Shown here in pieces: positions 46,563-56,727 of a stretch of 64,000 nt of DNA. Location: positions 496,001 to 560,000 of the forward strand of contig CAWIKB010000011.1 of NCBI GenBank assembly GCA_963836605.1, written 5' to 3'. Source of the DNA: Bog-473 sp963836605 (lineage in GTDB: Bacteria; Actinomycetota; Acidimicrobiia; Acidimicrobiales; RAAP-2). The stretch's first letter is position 1; every line of letters starts with the position of its first letter. The position numbers were made by a program, and so were the translations under genes. The notes under the pieces are model-generated. The model was not told the DNA's origin. It did not search any database and was given only the letters and a program-made list of their open reading frames with translations.

Positions 46563-48173
46563 ATGGAGGGTGGAATGAAGTCACTCGGAAGGTCCGTCGG
46601 TGCATCACAGGAGGGCCGACACCTCGAAGCCCGAACTCGCGCTCGACGGCGTGTGGGGCTCACCGGGGCAACCCTGGTCGCCGCGGCAAGCGCCCTCGCT
46701 CTGGCGTCCGTGCCGGCCGGGGCTACCGATACGCCGGCGGCCAACAACCAGGTCATCGGCACTGGCTCGCAGGCCGCCTATTCCACGCTCAACGCGATCG
46801 ACGATCTCTTCAACCTCTCGCCGGGCTGCCCGATCTTCGTGCCGCAGCCCAATGCCACGAGTCCCCAGGAAGAGGACTTCTCCTGCGTCACGGCACCCAC
46901 CACCGCGGCCAACCCGGAGAACCCCTACAACGACGTCGTGAGCGAGGAGCCGCCGCTCGGCTCGAGCACCGGCATCAGCGAACTCGAGAACTCGGGTGCC
47001 CACGGGGCCACGGCGACGAACAGCGGCACCTCGATCAACGTGTTCCAGGGCGTCAACTTCGCGACGTCGGCCCGACCGATCGGTTCGACGGACCTCAAGG
47101 GGCTGAACTTCGCGGCCTACGCCGAGGATGGCGTGACCTGGTTCAACTACACCAACATCGGAGGGACGGCCGCCGGACACGGGGCGACACCCTCGCATGC
47201 CGTGACGAATTTGACCCAGGCCCAGCTGATCGGGATCTACAAGGGAACCTTCACCAACTGGGACCAGGTCGGTGGGGCAAACGCACCCATTGTGGTCTTT
47301 TCCGCCCAGGAAGGTGCGGGGGTGCAATCGGTGTGGAAGACCTTCTTGGGCTTCGACCCCTCCTCGCCCACCAACGCCGTCAACTGCTACACGCCCGCGC
47401 ATGGAACGAATACCTGCGTCGGCCCCGCCGTCATCGGCCAGAATGAGGACGCCCAGATCGCCACGACGGCGTTCGGCACGGCCCAGAAGAAGTTCCTCGG
47501 CTCGACCAACCCGGTGTGGCTGAGCCAGTTCGGCACCGCGGCCGCCACCACGAACGAGATCAAGGCCGACGCCATCTACTTCTTCTCCTACGGGGACTAC
47601 ACCAACTCGTGCAAGGTCAAGGTGAACTGTGGCGGCAGCCGGCTGAGCCCGGCGGGCACAACCAACGCGGTGGAATCGGTCAACGGGGTGGCGCCGAGCG
47701 AGCAGAGCATCCTCGACGGGCAGTTCCCGGTGGACCACTACCTCTACAACGCCTACTCGGACGGGTCCAACACCAACATCCCCGCCGCGACGGCCGCCAC
47801 CTTGAACTTCGCCAGTGAGGTCGGATACGTCTGCAACCCCAACAAGGGCGCGACCACCAATGTGCTCGACCCCAACACCGGCACCCCCTACCTGACCGAG
47901 TTGCAGACCCTGATACTGAACAACGGGTTCTTCCCGCTCTCGGCCGGGGCGGCCACCGGCACCGTGGACCAGACGCCGATTGACGAAGGCATGGTGCCCA
48001 ACCCCGCCAGCGCTCTCTTGGCCCGGACCACGGGCGGTCAGGGATCGTCCAACGCCAAATCTCCCGGGTATGCGCAGTACAAGCCCTTCGACACCTTCGC
48101 GACCACCGGCCCGAATGCCGATCCCGCGGGCTACTGCCTGACCACCACCAGCGACAGCAACGCGACCTCGTAG
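46563..48173 (+). CDS. Exported PstS-like substrate-binding protein
   Basis: 536 residues. Arg-rich N-region, hydrophobic core GLTGATLVAAASALALASVP and a cleavage site at AGA-TD give a signal peptide; RRR before the core might allow Tat export. The mature part has the periplasmic phosphate-binding-like fold: IGTGSQAAYSTLNAIDDLF, FATSARPIG, TQAQLIGIYKGTFTNWDQVGG and VVFSAQEGAGVQSVWKTFLG. No pstC/A/B genes are adjacent, so phosphate uptake is unproven. There is no lipobox Cys; cysteines occur as scattered pairs. ATG preceded by GGAGG. A hairpin terminator follows. Confidence 0.75.
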   Translation: MEGGMKSLGRSVGASQEGRHLEARTRARRRVGLTGATLVAAASALALASVPAGATDTPAANNQVIGTGSQAAYSTLNAIDDLFNLSPGCPIFVPQPNATSPQEEDFSCVTAPTTAANPENPYNDVVSEEPPLGSSTGISELENSGAHGATATNSGTSINVFQGVNFATSARPIGSTDLKGLNFAAYAEDGVTWFNYTNIGGTAAGHGATPSHAVTNLTQAQLIGIYKGTFTNWDQVGGANAPIVVFSAQEGAGVQSVWKTFLGFDPSSPTNAVNCYTPAHGTNTCVGPAVIGQNEDAQIATTAFGTAQKKFLGSTNPVWLSQFGTAAATTNEIKADAIYFFSYGDYTNSCKVKVNCGGSRLSPAGTTNAVESVNGVAPSEQSILDGQFPVDHYLYNAYSDGSNTNIPAATAATLNFASEVGYVCNPNKGATTNVLDPNTGTPYLTELQTLILNNGFFPLSAGAATGTVDQTPIDEGMVPNPASALLARTTGGQGSSNAKSPGYAQYKPFDTFATTGPNADPAGYCLTTTSDSNATS

Positions 48174-48198
48174 CTACCCGACTACAGGTTCGCTCTGG

Positions 48199-48247
48199 CC
48201 CGGGCCCACCCCTGATCGGCTTCGCGCTGATCCCCGGTGGGCCCGGG
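48199..48247 (+). terminator. Hairpin after the PstS-like gene
   Basis: CCCGGGCCCACC (48199-48210) pairs perfectly with GGTGGGCCCGGG (48236-48247) around a 25-nt loop that contains CTGATC twice. No U-run follows, as is common for actinobacterial terminators. It starts 26 nt after the stop codon. Confidence 0.55.
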
Positions 48248-48375
48248 TCATTCCGAGCAGGGCCCGGGAGGGCGAGGGCGAGGCGAGGGACCACGAACAC
48301 GGGGAGTCTCCACGGCTCAGTCAGACCCGGCCAAGCGATGCGTGCAGATCCCGACGGGGCGATCGTTCTTGCGGG

Positions 48376-48847
48376 CTATGCAGGAGGCGCCGACGCCGCG
48401 ACTCGGCGGTCGACGGACCCGTCCGCGAGCGCCGCTCGGCCCAGCCGGGTGGTCCCCCAACCCATGTGGGTCCAGTTGCCATTCGATTCGTACTGCTTCG
48501 GGATGAGAAGGCCTGCATGCTCCAGAAGCTGCGCCGCCTCTCGGACGATGTCGCGAATACTGCATTCAGCCGCAGACGGCGGTGGCTGCTTGTACATCGC
48601 GCCAGTGAACTCGCCGTGCGGTGGCAGGAAGGTGTTGACAATGACGGCGAGTTCCGTCAGTCCACCATCCGGCTCATACTCCGACTTGAAGGCGTTGGTC
48701 ATGACCTCGGCTGTCAGTTTGGGGCAGTGGAAGCACAGCGAGCCGCTCTGCCACAGCGTCGACCTCCGGCGCAAGCTCCGACAGGAGCGGCAACTGATCC
48801 TCGTGCCCGTCGGCGTCGGCCGCTTTCGACCCAAAGAGCCTCGACAT
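48376..48847 (-). pseudogene. Unrecognised ~156-residue protein, frameshifted
   Basis: I do not recognise the family. The ATG at 48847 has a strong GGGGAGG site and starts MSRLFGSKAADADGHEDQLP; the frame is lost at a run of four G (48721-48724). Removing one base continues as LPKLTAEVMTNAFKSEYEPD, with a helical C-terminal half (CSIRDIVREAAQLLEHAGLL, IPKQYESNGNWTHMGWGTTR). The C-terminal half could be a small helical or winged-helix domain judged by pattern only. The protein is charged, without signal peptide or membrane segments. The combination of a good ribosome-binding site and coherent residues on both sides of the shift argues it is real. Confidence 0.5.
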
Positions 48848-49080
48848 TCTGCCTCCCCAATTGCCGAACATGCGTCGCCGAAGTCAAGGATCACATGTCC
48901 GGCGAGAGGCTACGGCATCCGAGAACCTTTCGCGAACGGTGTCCAACGCGCGCACAATCTCTACAAGCGGATCCAACTGCGGTGACCGGCAGGATGGCCG
49001 AATCGGCCATGGCCATCGCAGCACGCCTCAATGCGCCGGGCGGTAGCCCGGATGGACCACAGGAGCGTCTGCGCTTCGCC

Positions 49081-49884
49081 TCAGGGCATTCGAGCGCTGG
49101 AGCCGAGACTGACTTCCATGATCGTGCCGGTGAGCACCCCGTGGTCTTGGACCAAGTACATCACGGCGCGGGTGACGTCCTCGGCTTCGATCCAAGGCTG
49201 GGCGATCGGATTGCTACGAGTCAACTGCCGTACGACCTCTTCGGGTACCTCGCGGTCAGGATCGGGCTGCAGCATCGGAGTGTGCACGGTGCAGGGGCAC
49301 ACGACGTTGACGGTGATCCCGTCGTTCGCCACCTCGAGGGCCAAGGACTTTGCCAGGCCGATGACGCCCCACTTGGTGGCGTTGTAGGCGGATTGGCCCT
49401 TGATCCCCATACGGCCGCCCATCGACGCAGTGACGACGATCCGACCCCAACGCTGTTCCAACATCGGGGGCACCACTGCCCGGAGCGTATTGAACACCCC
49501 GGTCAGGTTGGTGGCGAGCATCTCCTCCCACGACTCGTCGGTGACATCGACCAGCGGGCCAACGGTGACGATTCCGGCATTGGCCAACGCGATGTCGAGC
49601 CGGCCGAACTCCTCCAACGTGTGCTCGACGCCGGCACCGACCTGGCTTGCGTCCCTTACGTCGACCGACCGAGAAAGGCACCGACGACCCTTCTCGTTCA
49701 CCAGTTTGGCCGTGAGGTCAAGATCCTCCTGCGTACCAAGTGCATAGGAGAGCGATGACATCGGCCCCGGCACGTCCCACGCCACGATGTCGGCCCCTTC
49801 GGACGCCAACGCGAGCGCGTGCGCCCTTCCCTGTCCCCGCGCCGCTCCGGTGATGAGAGCTACTTTCCCGTCCAGCGATCCCAT
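49081..49884 (-). CDS. SDR oxidoreductase, mycofactocin-coupled type
   Basis: NAD(P)-dependent dehydrogenase of 267 residues. VALITGAARGQGRAHALALA carries the GxxxGxG motif with the GQGR-HA signature typical of mycofactocin-coupled SDRs; LANAGIV and the Ser...Tyr-x-x-x-Lys site (TASMGGRMGIKGQSAYNATK) are intact, followed by VVCPCTVHTPML. Likely oxidises an alcohol, possibly with a non-exchangeable nicotinamide regenerated by mycofactocin; no mycofactocin genes are in the window. Divergent from the catabolic cluster's amidohydrolase. TACAGT lies 8 nt before the ATG. Confidence 0.85.
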   Translation of the reverse strand: MGSLDGKVALITGAARGQGRAHALALASEGADIVAWDVPGPMSSLSYALGTQEDLDLTAKLVNEKGRRCLSRSVDVRDASQVGAGVEHTLEEFGRLDIALANAGIVTVGPLVDVTDESWEEMLATNLTGVFNTLRAVVPPMLEQRWGRIVVTASMGGRMGIKGQSAYNATKWGVIGLAKSLALEVANDGITVNVVCPCTVHTPMLQPDPDREVPEEVVRQLTRSNPIAQPWIEAEDVTRAVMYLVQDHGVLTGTIMEVSLGSSARMP

Positions 49885-49998
49885 GGTCGGTCACTGTACC
49901 GGCGGCGCCAAATCCCGAGGCGGTGCGGCGTTCTGTATCTTCACCGTGGATCGTCAGCCAGAAGCCGCCCACACCAGGGTACGTAGGGTGAGGTCGCC

Positions 49999-50039
49999 TT
50001 GACCCCAGCTGAGGGCACCTCTACGTTTTGCGTGTAGGT
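49999..50039 (+). promoter_or_regulatory. Candidate promoter and palindrome upstream of the amidohydrolase
   Basis: TTGACC (49999-50004), 17 nt, then TACGTT (50022-50027). An imperfect inverted repeat, ACCTCTACG-TTTTG-CGTGTAGGT (50017-50039), overlaps the -10 and probable start, so a repressor site is possible. Predicted leader about 60 nt. Confidence 0.35.
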
Positions 50040-50094
50040 GGAGCGGTGGGGTCAGGACGCTGCCGACGCGACCACCCATAGGGAGGGATCTGCC

Positions 50095-51225
50095 GTGGCA
50101 GAATCACAGACGAAGTACACGCTCATCTCGGCCGATGGGCACCTCAACGAGCCTCGGGACGTGTGGACGTCGCGGGTGGCCAAGAAGGACAAGGACCGGG
50201 TGCCGCGGGTGGACCGGCTGCCTGACGGAGACGGATGGGTGTTCCCCGGCTACGACACCACGCTCCCCTTCAGCTGGGGTGCGACAGCGGGGCGCAACCC
50301 TGAGGACATGGGCCAATGGTGTACCTACGATGACATCAATCCCGGCAGCTACGACCCTGTCGCCCGGGTCAAGGAGATGCAGGAGGACGGGGTCGATGCC
50401 GAGCTGATCTTCGGGTCCAACAACCCGCGCACGTTCGTGGCCGGACACGAGGACGCCGACCTCCACCATGAGATGATCCGGGCCTACAACGACTTCATGT
50501 CCGAGTTCTGCTCGACCGCCCCTGATCGGCTCGGCGGTACGGCACTGCTCCCGAATCGTGGGGTCGAGGGATGCCTCAAGGAGATCGAGAGGCTCTCTGG
50601 GATGCCCGGGTTCGTGGCCTTCCTCATGCAGCGCTACCCGAGCGGGGAGCCGTCCATCATGCCCGAGGACGATGCCGTTTGGGAGGCGATCGAGGCCAGC
50701 GGCAAGCCACTCACCATCCATGTGGGCCTGGTCGAGGGAAAGATGGGCCGGCGCACGGTGGCCACAAATCTCCCCGGCACCGGCCACTTCTATGACGCAC
50801 CGAAGCGGATGTTGCAGTTCATCTTCTCCGGGGTACTCGACCGGTTTCCCAAGCTTCGCATCCCGTTCATAGAGGTCGATTGCGGGTGGATCCCGTACTT
50901 CGAGAGCCAGTGCGACGACAACTTCCTGCGCCACCGCAGGGCGTCCCTGCGTGACTCCAAGCTGACCCGTCTGCCCAGCGAGTACATGCAGGAGTTCTTT
51001 CCCGCCTCGTTCATCACCGATCCATTCGCCGTCGACAATCGGGCCCGCGTCGGTGTGCACCGGATGCTCTGGTCGAGCGACTACCCCCACATCACGACGG
51101 ACTGGCCGCTGTCGTGGAAGACGATCAACGCGACGTTCGCCGACGTTCCTCCACATGAGAAGCACGCCATCCTGTGTGGCAATTCCCTCCGCCTCTTCAA
51201 ATTCGACCAGGTCGGGAGCACCTGA
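50095..51225 (+). CDS. Amidohydrolase-2 family metal-dependent hydrolase/decarboxylase
   Basis: 376 residues of the amidohydrolase superfamily (ACMSD-like branch). The metal motif ISADGHLNEP near residue 11, HVGL at mid-protein and the Asp in MLWSSDYPHITTDWP near the C-terminus are the expected metal ligands/catalytic residues. Members hydrolyse or decarboxylate aromatic or ring-opened acids. GTG at 50095 was chosen for its GGGAGGGA site; the longer frame from 50038 overlaps the promoter region. A DapA-like gene begins 3 nt after the stop, so the two are co-translated. Confidence 0.82.
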   Translation: MAESQTKYTLISADGHLNEPRDVWTSRVAKKDKDRVPRVDRLPDGDGWVFPGYDTTLPFSWGATAGRNPEDMGQWCTYDDINPGSYDPVARVKEMQEDGVDAELIFGSNNPRTFVAGHEDADLHHEMIRAYNDFMSEFCSTAPDRLGGTALLPNRGVEGCLKEIERLSGMPGFVAFLMQRYPSGEPSIMPEDDAVWEAIEASGKPLTIHVGLVEGKMGRRTVATNLPGTGHFYDAPKRMLQFIFSGVLDRFPKLRIPFIEVDCGWIPYFESQCDDNFLRHRRASLRDSKLTRLPSEYMQEFFPASFITDPFAVDNRARVGVHRMLWSSDYPHITTDWPLSWKTINATFADVPPHEKHAILCGNSLRLFKFDQVGST

Positions 51226-51228
51226 CCC

Positions 51229-52168
51229 TTGACGGCCAGGGGCACGGAGCCGGTCGACCGGACCCGAGCCAGTACCTTTGTCATCAGCATCACGCCGTTC
51301 ACCGAGGACGGTGCCGTGGACGAGGTCGCCCTGCGGGGGCACCTCAGGCGCATGGCCGCCGCCGGTATCGGCGTCTACCTGGGGGGCGGTGGCAGCGGCG
51401 AAGGCTACGTTCTCTCGCCGGACGAGACGAGGCGGTTGCTCGAGATCGGCGTGGAGGAGCTGCAAGGGAAGGTGCCGATTCGCGCCATGGGCATCGAACC
51501 GCGCACGTCGCTCGACATGAGCGAGTATCTCGTGATGGTCAGCGGCACCGGAGTCGACGCCGCCCAGATCTACTCTCTCGATCAGGGACACGGCCACCGG
51601 CCGACGCGGGACGAGATCCACCGGTACTTCGATGACGTGTTGCGGGCGATCGACTTCCCCGTCGTGCTCTCCACCCATCAATCGGTCGGCTATCAGGTGC
51701 CGGTACCCATGCTGGTCGAATTCGCCGATCGGTTCGACCACCTCATCGGGATCAACCTCACCCACCAGGACCTGGGCTATCTCAGTGCCGTGATCAATGC
51801 GCTGGGTGACAGGCTGGAGATCCATGTCGGCGGTCCCCATCTGGCGCTGACCGCGCTCTCGCTCGGCGGCACCGGGTACCTGAGCTCCGAGGGCAACCTG
51901 GCGCCCGCTCTCTGCGTCGGGGTGATCGACGCCTACCGGGAAAACGACGCGTGGCGCATGGTGGAGTTCTACGGCAAATTGCTCCGGCTGTCGGGCACCC
52001 TCTATGCCGCCGGCGGGATACGGGCCACCAAGGCCGCCCTCAATGCGCTCGGGCTGCCGGGCGGTTTTCCCCGCCTACCCCAACTGCCGGTGCCTGACGC
52101 CGAGCGTCCCACCCCTGCTCGACACCATCGAGCGACTGGGCATCGGGGCTATCGAGGGCTGGGGCTAA
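51229..52168 (+). CDS. DapA-like (DHDPS/NAL family) protein, catalytic Lys absent, frameshift near 3' end
   Basis: TIM-barrel protein of about 312 residues. FVISITPFTEDGAVDEVALRG and VYLGGGGSGEGYVLS match the N-terminus of dihydrodipicolinate synthase relatives. Where the Schiff-base Lys is expected (GIK), the sequence reads HLIGINLTHQDLGYL, so Lys is missing; the usual YN pair of strand 5 is also absent (LSTHQSVGY). A classical aldolase mechanism is therefore doubtful. As written the frame runs on to 52452; removing C52105 gives VPPLLDTIERLGIGAIEGWG and TAA at 52166-52168, ending at the convergent ligase gene. TTG start. Confidence 0.7.
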
Positions 52169-53833
52169 ACTGGCCCGCTGGCTGGCAGTTCCGCGGCCAG
52201 GCGTCGTCTGATGTCGGCCCGGAGCTCGCCCTTGGCCACCTTGTCCCCCGACGAGCGGGGCAGGTCACCGAGTTGGACCAGCCGCTCGGGGTACCACTCC
52301 GGACTCACCCCGCGGGAGGTCAGGAACGTGGTGATGTCGGACAGGGTGACCGGGACGTCGCCTCGCGTCGACACGTAGACGCAGACCCTCTCCCCGAAGA
52401 TCTCGTCGGGCATGGACACGGCGGCGACCAGGGCCACATCGGGATGCTCTGATATCTCCGCCTCGAGCGCTGGTGCGCTGATGTTCTTCCCACCTCGGAT
52501 GATGATGTCCGACGTGCGGCCGACGACCCGCAGGTAGCCGAGCGTCGTCGATTTCGACGACGTCGCCCATGCGCATCCAGCCGTCTTCGGTGAACAACTC
52601 GGCGTTGGCCGCGTCATCGTCGTAGTAGGCGACGCAGGTCGCCGGTCCCTTGCACGCCGGCACACCGACCCGCGGTGACGACGTCACGGGATCCCCCCGA
52701 TGGTCGAGGACCCGTACGCGCATGGCGTCGATGACGCGGCCCGCCGTGCCGAGGCGCTGTTCAGGCGAATCGGTGAGCGTCGTCCCACTGAGCACGCCTG
52801 TTTCGTTGGAACCGTAGAACTGCAGCACCTTGGCGCCGGTCCGCTCCTCGAAGGCCGCCGCCCGGGCAAAGGGAACAGCTTCGCCCCCGGTAAACAGGAC
52901 GCGCAGCGACGTCAGGTCCAGCCCGTCGAGGCGAGGGGAGTTCAGCATCATGATGAACTGCGTACTCACGCAGGCCAGCACCGATACCCGGTGGGTGGCC
53001 ATGGCGAGGAGCGCCTGCTCGACCTGGAATCTGGGGGTGACGACGGTTGGACAGCCGAGCACGCTCGGCGAAAAGTGCGCCGTCCACAGCCCGAACCCGT
53101 AGGGGGCCGGCACGGCGCTGAAGAAGATGTCCTCGGGCGTGAGCTGGCCCGTGTGCACGGCCAACTGGTGGAAGTAGAACCAGCGGTTCGCCGTGTGCAT
53201 CACACATTTGGGCAACCCGGTGGTGCCCGAGGTGGAGTTGAGCATGAAGAGGTCATCAGGTCCGAGGGCCCGGCCGCTCAGGATCCGGGTCACCTCGCCT
53301 TCGTCGGGTGGCGGGGCGGGGATCCCGTCGACCACCGCCGTCGCCCCTCCGGTTGACAGCACATCGGGCACCACGATGTGCCGCAGACCCCGCAGGCCGT
53401 CCTCGCGCAACGACGCCACCAGCTCGCCGGCCGGGCCCTCCTGGTGGTGCTCGTGAGTGAGTAGTGCCGTCGCGCCGGCCCGGCGCAGGAGATGACGTAT
53501 CTCGGCCCGCCCGGCGCGCGACCCCACCCCGACCACCACCAGTCCTGCCTTCTCGGCGGCCAGGAAGGCCGCGTGCACGGTCGCCCCGTCCGGCAGGATC
53601 ACCCCCACCTTGGTACCCGAGTCGAGCCCGGCGCGCGCCAGGACGGCGGCCAGCTCCGACGAGCGCCGGTCGTATTGGGCCCAGGTCAGCGCCCGGTCCC
53701 CCGACGGGCCGGCCACGATGTACGCCGGTTGGTCGGGACGGGACGCCGCGTGGCCGGCCACGACCTGACCCAGGGTGCGGGTGCCCCACCAGCCTGCGTC
53801 CACGTAGGCCTCAATGTCCGACCGGTCGAACAT
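52165..53833 (-). pseudogene. Acyl-CoA synthetase (AMP-binding), frameshifted
   Basis: ATP-dependent CoA ligase of the ANL superfamily. The P-loop-like motif LFMLNSTSGTTGLPKCVMH, LQFYGSNETG and WMRMGDVVEIDD are in the first frame; the hinge and C-terminal domain (GYLRVVGRTSDIIIRGGKNI, RSSGDKVAKGEL with the catalytic Lys) are in another, offset by one base at 52543. Removing that base gives a ~555-residue enzyme. The ATG at 53833 is 2 nt after the upstream ligase stop. The shift falls in an inverted GACGTCGTCG tract prone to error. Substrate unknown, probably an aromatic or steroid-derived acid by context. Confidence 0.83.
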
Positions 53834-53835
53834 CC

Positions 53836-55538
53836 TCAATCGCTCCCCGTCAGGCCGTCGACGATCTCGAACTTCTTGGTCTTGCCCGATGCAGTCAGGG
53901 GAAGGGAGTCGAGGATCTCGAGCTGCTCGGGCAACTTGTACGTGGCCATCCCGATGGCACGGAGGCGCTCGACCATGGTTTCGAATTCCAACTCCGTTCC
54001 GGGCGTCAGCACCACGCACGCGCACACGCGCTCGCCCAGCCTCTCGTGGGGCAGTCCGACAACCGCCGCCCGATCCACTTCGGGGAAGTCCAGCAGCAGG
54101 TCCTCGATCTCCCGGGGGGTGACGTTCAGTCCTCCCCGAATGATGATCTCCTTCTTGCGACCGACCACCGTCACATAGCCGTCCTGGTCCATCGTGGCCA
54201 GATCACCGGATCGGACCCACCCGCCCGGTGCGAAGGTGGCGGCCGTTCGCTCGGGGTCGCGGTAGAAGCCGACACAGGTATTGGGCCCTCGTACGAAAAT
54301 CTCTCCGGCCACGCCGGGAGGGCAGACGCGCCCGCCGTCGTCGCGCAGCTCGACCTCGACGCCGGTGAGTGCCGCTCCGTCGGTGTCGGTGGTCTTCTCG
54401 ACGGGGCTGGAGGACCGGTTCCAGGTGGCCACCAGCACTTCGGTCGACCCGTACAGGCGAAGGACCCCGATCCCATGCGCCATGGCACGCCGCACAAGTT
54501 CAGGTGGGACCGGCGCGCCGCCGCAACCGAACCTGGTCATGGAGCTGAGGTGATCACCTCCCCGGCGCTCGGCCTCGGCCACTACATCCTGGAGGAAGGT
54601 CGTGGAGGCCAGGGTGTAGCTGGCCCGGTGGGCGGCGATCAGGTCGCAGGCAACCGCAGCGTCCCAGCGGTCCTGGAGCACGAGCGCCAACCCGTGATAG
54701 ATGGCCAGGCGGACCCCGTAGTTGAAGCCGGTCGAATGCCCGATGGGCGACGGCATCCAGACGACATCCCGGTCGTCGAGCCCGAGATCCTGCCGCGCCA
54801 CCCGGACGCTGAAGTTGGCCGTCTCCTCGGTATGCATGATCGCCTTCGGGGCCGCTTCGGTCCCCGAGGTAAAGATCAACTCGGAGACCAGGTCGGGCCG
54901 TTCGTCCTCGCGGCGAGGCGCGCCCGGCGCCGGGGCCCCGTCCCTTCTGTCACGGGCCAGCGTGTCGGCGAACCATACCGTGGGGGCGTCGATCGCCCCC
55001 GCCATAGCGGGACGCCCCTCGGCGACGATCACGTGCACCGCGGAGCGGCCCGAGTCTGCAATGACCGCCCGCGCCTCGGCGAGATGGTCGTGGTCGCGGT
55101 AGAGGGCCGGAGTGCACAAGACTTTCGACTGGGCGACCGTGAGGGCGTGGAGCAGCTCGCGGCGCCGGTAGATGGGGAGCAGAGGGTTGATGATCCCACC
55201 CACCCGTTGGATCGCCACTGCGATCACCACGAACTCGTAGCAGTTGGGCAGCTGGATCGATACGACATCGCCCCGGCCGACCCCCCGGTGACCTAGCCAG
55301 AGGGCGAACAGGGAGACGTCGCGCTCGAGCTCGGCATAGGTGTGGACGGCCTTCCCGTCGCGATCGATGACGGCTCGCGCGCCGGGCGTGCCGCGGCCAG
55401 CGCTTCGAGGCGGCCCGAAAGGGTCGTGGAGTCCCACCGCCCATCCCGTCGGTAGGAGGCGGCACGTCCGGTCTCGGTCACCATGTCGCGGAACTTCGAG
55501 CGCTCCCTCTTCGTCGACAAGCCTGCGTCGTGTGGCAC
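53836..55538 (-). pseudogene. Acyl-CoA synthetase (AMP-binding), frameshifted near the 5' end
   Basis: Second ANL-superfamily CoA ligase. The long frame has SELIFTSGTEAAPKAIMHTE, LRLYGSTEVLVATW, GWVRSGDLATMDQDGY, VVGRKKEIIIRGGLNVTPRE and the catalytic Lys in LPLTASGKTKKFE. Its true N-terminus lies in another frame: GTG 55538 with a GGGGGAG site reads through GRAASYRRDGRWDSTTLSGR and LEALAAARP before one base appears to be missing near 55382. Restored length is about 567 residues. Located between the thiolase gene and the other ligase; likely activates pathway acids. Confidence 0.83.
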
Positions 55539-55554
55539 TCCGGTACTCCCCCAG

Positions 55555-56727
55555 TTAGCGGTCGGTGGTCAGGATCAGGGCCGAACCATCCATGAGCGCC
55601 CCCGACGTCACGACGACCACCTCGTGCCGCGGCGCCTGGCGCGCCCCACCCCGTCCCTGTACCTGGAGCACGGCCTCGGCCACCGTGTTCATGCCGTGGA
55701 CGTAGCCTTCGGCCAGCAAACCGCCACTGGTATTGGTGGGCAGCCGCCCGTCGAGCGCACACCCGCCCGAGCGCACGAAGGCTCCGGACCCTCCGCGCTC
55801 GCACAGTCCCAATCCCTCCAGGCCCATCAGGACAGTGCTGGTGAAGCAGTCGTAGATCTCGGCCACGTCCACGTCCTCCTGACGCAGGCCGGCCCGTCCG
55901 AAGAGCTCGTCCCGCAGCCAACTCGTGTAGTTGCGCGTGTAGTCCTCCCACAGCAGATGGTCGCCGATGTCCAGGCCGGGACGGGGACCGGCCCGGTAGC
56001 AACCCGAAGCCACCACTGCAGGCGGGTGGGGCAGGTCGCGGGCCCGCTCCAACGACGTCACGACCACCGCACAGGCCCCGTCGACCTCGACGGTGCAATC
56101 GGAGCGGCGGAACGGATCGACCACATAGGGCTCCGACAGGTACTCGGTCAACCCGAGGGGCTGACGGCGCACCGCCCGCTCATTGTCCTGGGCATAGGTG
56201 CGCTGGCTGACGGCCACTGCCCCCAGATCCTCGGGGCCCTGTCCCGTCTCGTAGAGGAAGCGCTGCGCCCACATGCCCACGTACATCAGGTAGGCCCCGT
56301 ACCCGATCGGGTAGCGGTACTGGCCGCCCATCCCGGCGAACTGCATTGACCCGACCCGGGCGCCCGAGCGGCCGTTGAGCGCCCGGTAGACCACCACCAC
56401 GTCGGCGTCGCCCCTGGCCACAGTCTGGGCCGCCTGCCACACCAGATGGCAGGGGGCCTGGCCACCCAGCTGGAGATCGAGGACGCTTCGCAGTGCCCCC
56501 ATCCCGAGAGTGCTGGAGACAGCGACGCAGGGCACCGAGTCGTCCGAGACCATGAAACTGCCCATGGCGTCGACGTCTCGGAGGCAGAGGCCGGCATCCT
56601 CGACGGCGTTGGCCACCGCCTCGGCGGCCAGCGACAGGACGCCACAACCCGAGGCGCGGCTGAACGGTGTGAAGCCGATGCCGGCCACCGCCGCCACCCG
56701 ACCGGGGTCCCGCACCGTGCCCGTCAC
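55555..56727 (-). CDS. Thiolase-fold lipid-transfer-type protein (Ltp)
   Basis: 390-residue thiolase-superfamily protein of the SCP-2/Ltp branch. AVAGIGFTPFSR at the N-terminus, LDLQLGGQAPCHLVWQAA where thiolases bear the nucleophilic Cys region, VEVDGACAVVVTSLERAR, EIYDCFTSTVLMGLEGLGL and NTSGGLLAEGYVHGMN (HGM active-site loop) are typical. In steroid-degrading actinobacteria Ltp2 pairs with a DUF35 protein to form a retro-aldolase; the DUF35 gene here overlaps its GTG start, so the same pairing is likely. The substrate is unknown. Confidence 0.85.
   Translation of the reverse strand: MTGTVRDPGRVAAVAGIGFTPFSRASGCGVLSLAAEAVANAVEDAGLCLRDVDAMGSFMVSDDSVPCVAVSSTLGMGALRSVLDLQLGGQAPCHLVWQAAQTVARGDADVVVVYRALNGRSGARVGSMQFAGMGGQYRYPIGYGAYLMYVGMWAQRFLYETGQGPEDLGAVAVSQRTYAQDNERAVRRQPLGLTEYLSEPYVVDPFRRSDCTVEVDGACAVVVTSLERARDLPHPPAVVASGCYRAGPRPGLDIGDHLLWEDYTRNYTSWLRDELFGRAGLRQEDVDVAEIYDCFTSTVLMGLEGLGLCERGGSGAFVRSGGCALDGRLPTNTSGGLLAEGYVHGMNTVAEAVLQVQGRGGARQAPRHEVVVVTSGALMDGSALILTTDR

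Noticed and set aside
46563..48173. A phosphate-uptake (pst) operon
   Set aside because: Only a binding protein is present; no permease or ATPase genes flank it and no clear PHO box was found.
50104..51840. 578-residue minus-strand ORF opposite the amidohydrolase
   Set aside because: No family motifs, and it runs across a gene boundary on the other strand.
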